Below are positions 58,912 to 64,000 of a stretch of DNA of 64,000 nucleotides, piece after piece (position 1 is the stretch's first letter; each line of letters begins with the position of its first letter). The stretch is taken from the NCBI RefSeq assembly GCF_017876155.1, contig NZ_JAGINP010000003.1, positions 62,001-126,000 on the forward strand, given 5' to 3'. The translations under genes and the position numbers were made by a program. The stretch comes from Azospirillum rugosum (GTDB lineage Bacteria; Pseudomonadota; Alphaproteobacteria; Azospirillales; Azospirillaceae). The notes under the pieces were generated by a model. That model saw nothing but the letters and a program-made list of their open reading frames with translations. It was not told the DNA's origin and did no database searches.

Positions 58912-58939
58912 GCCCCTCTCCCCGATCGGGGGGAGGGGC
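58912..58939. terminator. Hairpin between the convergent MucR-type and deacetylase genes
   Basis: GCCCCTCTCCCC pairs with GGGGGGAGGGGC (one G:U) around GATC. It lies 20 bases after the MucR stop and 21 bases from the deacetylase stop, so it can end both transcripts. It is a member of the CCCTCTCC repeat family. Confidence 0.65.
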
Positions 58940-58960
58940 GATAACACAGTGCCCGGCGCC

Positions 58961-60256
58961 TTATTTCTGGGCGATGCGCGGGGTGGCGAGGCTGTTCAGG
59001 CTGCTGATCCATTCCGACAGCGTCACGAATCGGCAGCCGCGCGTGCGCAGCAGCGCGATGGCCTTGGGCAGCGCGTCGGCGGTGGCGTTGTAGGTCGTGT
59101 GCATCAGGACGACGCTGCCGATGGCTCCCGTGGCCTCCACCTGGGCCATGATCTTGTCGGCGTCGCGGGTGTACCAGTCGCGGGTGTCGATGTTCCACAA
59201 GGCGGTGTTCATGCGCTCGCCCTGGACGACCTTCAGCGTGTCCTGGTTGTAGCGCCCGGCCGGCGGGCGGAACAGCACCGGATCGGCACCGGCGGCGGAC
59301 AGGATTCGATTCGTCTCGGTGACCTCGTTGCGCTGCCCCTCGGTCGAAAGGTTGCGCATGTTGGGGTGGGTCAGGCTGTGGTTGCCGACCTCGTGCCCTT
59401 CCTGAACGATCCGCTGGATGATGCCCGGATGGCGGACCGCGACGTTCCCGATGGGGAAGAAGGTCGCCCGCACACGCTCGTTGCGCAGGATGTCGAGGAT
59501 GCGCGGCGTCACCGACGGGTGTGGGCCGTCGTCGAAGGTCAGCGAGCACAGGTTCCAGCGGTTGGCCTTCAAGGCGCCGACGTCGACATGCGCATCGCTG
59601 CCCGGCACGATGGCGGCGAGCCGTGACAGGCGCGACGCCTGCCGTTCGATCTCCACCATCTCGCGGCTCTGGTCGGGCGTGTAGGTCACCACGCCGTTGC
59701 TGTCGCCATCCTCGATCGCCGAAGGCGGCCGGCTGGAGTCGCCGCCGGCCGGCGCATCCACCACGAGGCAGCTTCCGCCGCCGCCGACGATCCGGCGGCA
59801 CATGAAGTTCGGGTCGAGGTCGGGCAGGGGCGCCGCCAGCAGGACATAGCCATCGTCCGGCACCCCGGGCTTCAGGAGCGCGACGCGCGGCACGAGGTCC
59901 GCGACCATGTCCGGCTGCCGGCGCACGACGTCCTTCCACGCGATCCAGGCGTCCACCTCCTTGCGGTAGGTTCCGAATTGGAGGGCCTTGGCGGAGGTGG
60001 GCGCCGGAGCCGTAGCCTCGGCCCGGGGAGACGGTTGGTCACGGCGGATCGTGGTGACCGTCGCCGCCGCCGGCAACGAGGCGTGCACGGCCGGTACGGA
60101 CTCGGCCGCGCGGGCGGTTGCCGGCGCGGCCAGAACGGCCGCCGCTGCGACAACAAGCGTCGCGAAGAGCGGGCTGCGGTCTGGTAAGGAACGGGGATTC
60201 CGTCCGGACACCGAACCGAACAGCGGGGAAACGGACGAGCCCTTGCCTGATTTCAT
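58961..60256 (-). CDS. Secreted polysaccharide deacetylase (NodB homology, CE4)
   Basis: A 431-residue extracytoplasmic protein. A hydrophobic signal segment (residues ~29-50, LFATLVVAAAAVLAAPATAR) is preceded by an unusually long basic N-terminus, so the true start may be later than ATG 60256. A ~170-residue unassigned domain follows, then the NodB domain with TFDDGPHPS (~240), the zinc motif NHSLTHPN, RPPAGRYN, WNIDTRDW and LMHTTYN. All CE4 motifs are intact, so metal-dependent de-N-acetylation of a polysaccharide or peptidoglycan is likely. Confidence 0.9.
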   Translation of the reverse strand: MKSGKGSSVSPLFGSVSGRNPRSLPDRSPLFATLVVAAAAVLAAPATARAAESVPAVHASLPAAATVTTIRRDQPSPRAEATAPAPTSAKALQFGTYRKEVDAWIAWKDVVRRQPDMVADLVPRVALLKPGVPDDGYVLLAAPLPDLDPNFMCRRIVGGGGSCLVVDAPAGGDSSRPPSAIEDGDSNGVVTYTPDQSREMVEIERQASRLSRLAAIVPGSDAHVDVGALKANRWNLCSLTFDDGPHPSVTPRILDILRNERVRATFFPIGNVAVRHPGIIQRIVQEGHEVGNHSLTHPNMRNLSTEGQRNEVTETNRILSAAGADPVLFRPPAGRYNQDTLKVVQGERMNTALWNIDTRDWYTRDADKIMAQVEATGAIGSVVLMHTTYNATADALPKAIALLRTRGCRFVTLSEWISSLNSLATPRIAQK

Positions 60257-60657
60257 CTGCGATCGACCATCGTGATCGCCGCATTGTGGTCAGATTCGGG
60301 CGATACCCCTTATGAGATAGAGCAAAATTTCCACGGCCTCCACAGCGATCCGCGTTCCGGCTCACTTGTCACGGGATGGCAGCAATGTGCGGCCGATGCA
60401 ATTTGCCATAATGTTCCTTATGGGATTTATGGGCGCAGCTGGGGCAGGTTCTATCCTAAAGTCCAACTCTTGTAACAGTACAAGGGCTTAGCGGCTTCAG
60501 GGGGTCCGGATGGGCACGCAGTATTCCCACATCGATCTGACGGAACGGCGGCGCATTCAGAAAATGCGTGACGCCAAGGTGCCGGTGGCGGTGATCGCGG
60601 CGGAGCTGGGCCGCACGCGGCAGCCCAGCCCTTTTCATCCCCGAAGTGCTGCGACGC
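60257..60657. other. Intergenic region with an IS30-type remnant
   Basis: This 401-base gap is A+T-richer than its surroundings. It carries the presumed leftward deacetylase promoter (not resolved), an exact inverted repeat CTTGTA-ACAG-TACAAG (60469-60484) and, after it, the first 35 codons of an IS30-like transposase (60510-60614). From there to the SDR stop at 60658 the sequence has no recognisable content. Confidence 0.5.
60510..60614 (+). pseudogene. Truncated IS30-family transposase (N-terminal fragment)
   Basis: The translation from ATG 60510, MGTQYSHIDLTERRRIQKMR continuing to VIAAELGR, matches the N-terminal helix-turn-helix of IS30-type transposases, which normally continues HRSTIxRELKRN. 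Here similarity stops after the 35th codon and the frame runs into unrelated sequence. The body of the transposase and the right end are absent. The inverted repeat at 60469-60484 may be what is left of the left terminus. Confidence 0.65.
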
Positions 60658-61419
60658 TCACTGCGGTGCCATCCGGATGGCGCCGTCCAGGCGGATCACG
60701 TCGCCGTTGAGCATTTCGTTCTCCAGGATGTGCTGCACCAGACGCGCGTACTCGTCAGGCCGGCCGAATCGCTTCGGGAACGGGACGCTGGCGGCGAGGC
60801 TGTCTTGAACCTCCTGCGGCATGTTCAGCAGCATCGGCGTGCCGATCAGGCCCGGCGCGATGGTCATGACGCGGATTCCGCTGCGGGCGAGGTCGCGCGC
60901 GGCGCAGATGGTCAGCGCGACGATGCCGCCCTTGGACGAAGCGTAGGCCGCCTGCCCGATCTGCCCCTCATAGGCGGCGACCGAGGCCGTGTTGACGATG
61001 ACGCCACGCTCCCCCGATTCGAGCGGGTCGAGCGTGCCCATGTCGGCGGCGGCGAGGCGCAGCATGTTGAAGGTGCCGATCAGGTTGACCTCGATCACCT
61101 TGCGGAAGTCGTCCAGCGCCATCGGGCCGTCGCGGCCGACGATTCGCTTGGCCGGCGCGACACCGGCGCAGTTCACCAGGACGCGGGCCGGGCCATGGGC
61201 CGCGCGGGCGTCGGCGACGGCCTTCTCCGCAGATTCGGCGCTGGACACGTCGCACAGCAGGCCCAGGCCGCCGATCTCCTCCGCCACCTGTTTCACCGCC
61301 GCCTCGTTCATGTCGAGCACGGTGACCTTGGCGCCGAGCTTGGCGAGGTGACGGGCGGTCTCCGCGCCCATGCCGGACGCGCCACCGGTGACGATGGCCG
61401 CCTGACCGTTGATCTGCAT
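60658..61419 (-). CDS. Short-chain dehydrogenase, 3-hydroxyacyl-CoA dehydrogenase type-2-like
   Basis: A 253-residue NAD-dependent SDR. Seen: AAIVTGGASGMGAETARHLA at the N-terminus, the NAD-selecting Asp (VLDMNE), LVNCAGVAPAKRIV, and Tyr/Lys in AYASSKGGIVALT. The whole-length pattern, including the ERGVIVNTASVAAYEGQIGQ segment and the APGLIGTPML motif, matches HSD10-like (2-methyl-)3-hydroxyacyl-CoA dehydrogenases of fatty acid and isoleucine breakdown. GGGGGA precedes ATG 61419. It lies downstream of ETF-QO, a functional fit with acyl-CoA oxidation, though an inverted repeat lies between. Confidence 0.9.
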   Translation of the reverse strand: MQINGQAAIVTGGASGMGAETARHLAKLGAKVTVLDMNEAAVKQVAEEIGGLGLLCDVSSAESAEKAVADARAAHGPARVLVNCAGVAPAKRIVGRDGPMALDDFRKVIEVNLIGTFNMLRLAAADMGTLDPLESGERGVIVNTASVAAYEGQIGQAAYASSKGGIVALTICAARDLARSGIRVMTIAPGLIGTPMLLNMPQEVQDSLAASVPFPKRFGRPDEYARLVQHILENEMLNGDVIRLDGAIRMAPQ

Positions 61420-61446
61420 GGTGTTTTCCCCCTGAATGATGATTTT

Positions 61447-61534
61447 CGTAGGTTGGGTGGAGCCGCAGGCGCAACCCAACACCGCTGGCGTGGCGACGTG
61501 TGTTGGGTTTCGCTGACGCTCCACCCAACCTACG
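61447..61534. repeat. 88-bp inverted repeat, copy 2
   Basis: It has the same 16-base arms as copy 1 at 37893-37979 (CGTAGGTTGGGTGGAG and complement), with the same internal CAACCCAAC / GTTGGGTTTCGCTG pair and a slightly different centre. It lies between ETF-QO and the SDR gene, both leftward, in a transcript-end position. Confidence 0.85.
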
Positions 61535-61537
61535 CGG

Positions 61538-63199
61538 TCACATGCCGCCGGGGTAGTTCGGGCCGCCGCCGCCTTCGGGCACGACCCAGTTGATGTTCTG
61601 GGTGGGGTCCTTGATGTCGCAGGTCTTGCAGTGCACGCAGTTCTGCGCGTTGATCTGCAGCCGCGGGTTCGTCCCGTCCTCGTTGCGCACGATCTCGTAC
61701 ACGCCCGCCGGGCAGTAGCGCGTCTCCGGCGCGTCGTAGAGCGCCAGGTTCACCCGGATCGGCGTCTGCGGGTCCTTCAGCGTCAGGTGCGCCGGCTGGT
61801 TTTCCTCGTGGTTGGTGTTCGACAGGTACACCGACGACAGCCGGTCGAATGACACCACGCCGTCCGGCTTCGGGTAGGCGATCTTCGGCGCCTCGCCGGC
61901 CTTCTTCAGCGTCGCGTGGTCGCCGTGCTTGTGGTGCAGCGTCCAGGGCGACTTGCCCTTGGTGGCCGTCTCGTAGGCGGCGTTGGCCAGCCCCGCCCAC
62001 AGCCCCTTCTGGAAGCCCGGGCGGATGTTGCGGACCTCAAACAGTTCCTTCCACACCCAGGACGCCTTCAGCGCCTCCGGGTAGGCGGTGACCTCACGCC
62101 CGTTGGTGCCGCCGGTCAGGTGCTCGAAGATCGCCTCGGCCGCCAGCATGCCCGACTTCATGGCGGTGTGGTTGCCCTTGATCTTCGGCACGTTCAGGAA
62201 GCCGGCGGCGTCGCCGACGATCAGCCCGCCGGGGAAGGTGAGCTTGGGGATCGACTGCAAGCCGCCCTCCGACAGCGCGCGGGCGCCGTAGGCGATGCGC
62301 CGGCCGCCCTCGAAGGTCGGGCGGATGGCCGGGTGCGTCTTGTAGCGCTGGAACTCCTCGAACGGCGAGAGGTGCGGGTTCTCGTAGTCGAGCCCGACCA
62401 CGAAGCCGACCGACACCAGGTTGCCCTCCATGTGGTAGAGCCAGCTGCCGCCGTAGGTCTTGGGGTCCATCGGCCAGCCGATGGTGTGGACGATCAGGCC
62501 GGGCTGCGACTTGGCGGGGTCGACCTCCCACAGCTCCTTGATGCCGATGCCGTAGGTCTGCGGGTCGACGCCGTCGCGCAGGTCGAACTTGTCGAACAGC
62601 GTCTTGGTGAGCGAGCCGCGGCAGCCCTCGGCGAAGATGGTCTGCTTGGCGTGCAGCTCCATGCCCGGCGTGTAGTTGCCGGTGCGCTCGCCGTCCTTGC
62701 CGATGCCCATGTCGCCGGTGGCGACGCCCTTGACGGCGCCGTCCTCGTCGTAGAGCACCTCCGCCGCGGCGAAGCCGGGGTAGATCTCCACGCCCAGCTC
62801 CTCGGCCTGGGCGGCCATCCAGCGGGCGAGGTTGCCGAGGCTGATGATGTAGTTGCCGTGATTGTGCATCTGCGGCGGAGTGAAGGGCGACTTCAGCGCC
62901 TTGGTCGGGGTGAGAAAGAGGAAGCGGTCCTCGCGGGCCGGCGTGGTGAGGGGTGCCCCCTTCTCCTTCCAGTCCGGGATCAGCTCGTCGAGCGCGTGCG
63001 GCTCGAACACGGCGCCCGACAGCAGGTGGGCACCGACCTCCGAACCTTTCTCGATGACGCAGACCGACAGCTCCTGCCCGGCCTCATTGGCCAGCTGTTT
63101 CAGGCGGATGGCCGCGCTCAGGCCCGACGGGCCGGCTCCGACGACGAGGACGTCGTACTCCATCACCTCGCGCGGGTCGCGATCCATCGCCTCAGCCAT
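61538..63199 (-). CDS. etfD: Electron transfer flavoprotein-ubiquinone oxidoreductase
   Basis: Passes electrons from ETF (acyl-CoA and amino acid dehydrogenases) to ubiquinone at the inner membrane; 553 residues. Seen: FAD motif [19 protein letters not shown] (residues 15-33), the [20 protein letters not shown] loop, [10 protein letters not shown], and the C-terminal [4Fe-4S] ligands in YCPAGVYE and [17 protein letters not shown]. The length matches bacterial and mitochondrial ETF-QO. GAGGAAAA precedes ATG 63199, and the universal stress gene ends only 19 bases upstream on the same strand. Confidence 0.96.
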   Translation of the reverse strand: MAEAMDRDPREVMEYDVLVVGAGPSGLSAAIRLKQLANEAGQELSVCVIEKGSEVGAHLLSGAVFEPHALDELIPDWKEKGAPLTTPAREDRFLFLTPTKALKSPFTPPQMHNHGNYIISLGNLARWMAAQAEELGVEIYPGFAAAEVLYDEDGAVKGVATGDMGIGKDGERTGNYTPGMELHAKQTIFAEGCRGSLTKTLFDKFDLRDGVDPQTYGIGIKELWEVDPAKSQPGLIVHTIGWPMDPKTYGGSWLYHMEGNLVSVGFVVGLDYENPHLSPFEEFQRYKTHPAIRPTFEGGRRIAYGARALSEGGLQSIPKLTFPGGLIVGDAAGFLNVPKIKGNHTAMKSGMLAAEAIFEHLTGGTNGREVTAYPEALKASWVWKELFEVRNIRPGFQKGLWAGLANAAYETATKGKSPWTLHHKHGDHATLKKAGEAPKIAYPKPDGVVSFDRLSSVYLSNTNHEENQPAHLTLKDPQTPIRVNLALYDAPETRYCPAGVYEIVRNEDGTNPRLQINAQNCVHCKTCDIKDPTQNINWVVPEGGGGPNYPGGM

Positions 63200-63218
63200 G
63201 TCGGTTTTCCTCTTTTTC

Positions 63219-64000
63219 TTAGTGGGACAACAATACGGGCAGGGTCATCTGCCGCAGAATCTGGCGGGTGTTGCTGCCGCGGCCGAACAGCGGGAATAAG
63301 GAGCCGCCATAACCGCCGAAGCCGCCCATCACCAGCAGGTCGGCGCCGTGGTCGGAGGCGCGCGACAGCACGGCGTCCATGGGCGTCATGGTGCTGATGG
63401 TCAGGCGCTCCTGCTCCGCGGTCACACCGTGGCTCGCCAGATGCTCCAGGATATCCACCTGAGGAACGTTGCCGCCCTCCCCTCCTCCGGGATGCGTGTG
63501 GAAGGCGAGAAGAAGCACCGACGACGCCCGCTTCAGCAACGGCAGGGCGTCGTTCACGGCGCGCGCGGCCTCACGGCTGCCGTTCCAGGCGATGACCGGG
63601 CGGTCGCCCAGGCGCGGGAAGCGGCCGGCGTGGGGCACGACCAGGATCGGGCGTCCGGCGTTGAGCACCACCTCCTCGATCAGGTCCGGCGGCACGCGGT
63701 TGTCGCCGTTCGGGTCGTGCTGGCCGAAGATGGCGAGGTCGACGTAGCGGCAGCAGATGGTCGTCTCGGAAATGACGTGGCCGTATTCGCCGTGGCCGAG
63801 CTGCCACCAGCGGCATTTGACGCCGGCCTCGCGCGCCTTCGCCTCGAAGCTGTCCTTCGCCCGCTCCGCCGCCTGGAGCAGCGCCGGCCCGGCCCGCCGC
63901 GTGACGATGCCGGCGCCGGAGGTCTCGCTCTGCGCGAACAGGCCGGTCAGGGTGGCGCCATGGCTCTGCGCCAGGGACAGGGCGAGGGTCAGGCGCTCTT
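63219..64000 (-). CDS. Universal stress protein, tandem-type (N-terminus outside the window)
   Basis: The frame is open from the right edge to 63219, giving 260 residues without a start, so the gene is partial at its 5' end. Two Usp-like halves are suggested: an incomplete first half (from [14 protein letters not shown]) and a second from ~residue 125 with [20 protein letters not shown] and the ATP-loop pattern [20 protein letters not shown] followed by [12 protein letters not shown]. The G-x2-G-x9-G-(S/T) signature suggests ATP binding. It is probably transcribed with the ETF-QO gene, whose start is 19 bases downstream. Confidence 0.85.
   Translation of the reverse strand, partial: ERLTLALSLAQSHGATLTGLFAQSETSGAGIVTRRAGPALLQAAERAKDSFEAKAREAGVKCRWWQLGHGEYGHVISETTICCRYVDLAIFGQHDPNGDNRVPPDLIEEVVLNAGRPILVVPHAGRFPRLGDRPVIAWNGSREAARAVNDALPLLKRASSVLLLAFHTHPGGGEGGNVPQVDILEHLASHGVTAEQERLTISTMTPMDAVLSRASDHGADLLVMGGFGGYGGSLFPLFGRGSNTRQILRQMTLPVLLSH

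Noticed and set aside
60614..60710. Continuation of the IS30-like frame as a real gene
   Set aside because: After codon 35 the translation is Arg/Pro/Ser-rich noise and overlaps the 3' end of the SDR gene.

Overview
The window is 64 kb of very GC-rich DNA (roughly 68-70 % by eye) whose gene content fits an alphaproteobacterium of the Rhodospirillales, most probably Azospirillum. Reasons: a rhizobial/azospirilla-type glycerol ABC operon (glpD-glpSTPQ-DUF2160-glpV-glpK), a MucR/Ros-family regulator, HWE-type (HisKA_2) kinase signalling, several chemosensory genes with CheC, and dispersed short inverted repeats typical of these genomes. The species call is inference; no marker gene is present. 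No rRNA, tRNA or CRISPR array was seen.

Layout. 1-9576 (minus) is one uninterrupted reading frame for a large non-ribosomal peptide synthetase that runs off the left edge (A-T-C-A-T-C-A-T-C-A...), read from a strong sigma-70-like promoter. 10011-12883 holds small stress and metal genes: a secreted PRC-barrel protein, a GlsB-type membrane protein, a Cys-rich four-helix-bundle protein, thioredoxin TrxC and a methyltransferase. 13127-22587 is the complete glycerol uptake and catabolism operon, followed by a short-chain dehydrogenase and a flavodoxin-fold protein. Citrate synthase (24264-25604) stands alone behind a long leader; an aldose-1-epimerase relative and MarC follow on the opposite strand.

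27480-37820 is a ten-gene plus-strand chemosensory cluster: receiver, CheC, a soluble methyl-accepting protein built of two tandem signalling units, a triple CheW, CheB, a HEAT-repeat protein, CheR, CheY, CheA and a small STAS-like protein. A convergent minus-strand unit (37983-40868) adds a second CheC, a three-PAS HWE kinase and its receiver. The lack of transmembrane receptors and of cheD suggests a cytoplasmic, non-classical chemosensory pathway.

41260-64000 mixes metabolism and surface-glycan genes: argE, a DUF2934 protein, a GH4/GH1 divergent pair, a methyltransferase, a two-part glycosyltransferase, an unknown protein, an ABC protein whose nucleotide-binding domain has lost its catalytic motifs, a TPR-glycosyltransferase fusion translationally coupled to a GH1 enzyme, a second divergent GH1 paralogue, a MucR-like regulator with no zinc ligands left except one Cys, a polysaccharide deacetylase, an IS30-type transposase remnant, an SDR, ETF-ubiquinone oxidoreductase and a universal stress protein cut by the right edge.

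The most interesting points are the duplicated soluble chemoreceptor in its unusual cluster, the pseudo-ATPase ABC protein in a glycan locus, the complementary degenerate ATP sites of GlpS and GlpT, the first adenylation domain lacking the amino-acid-anchoring Asp, and the phased repeats in the leader of gltA.
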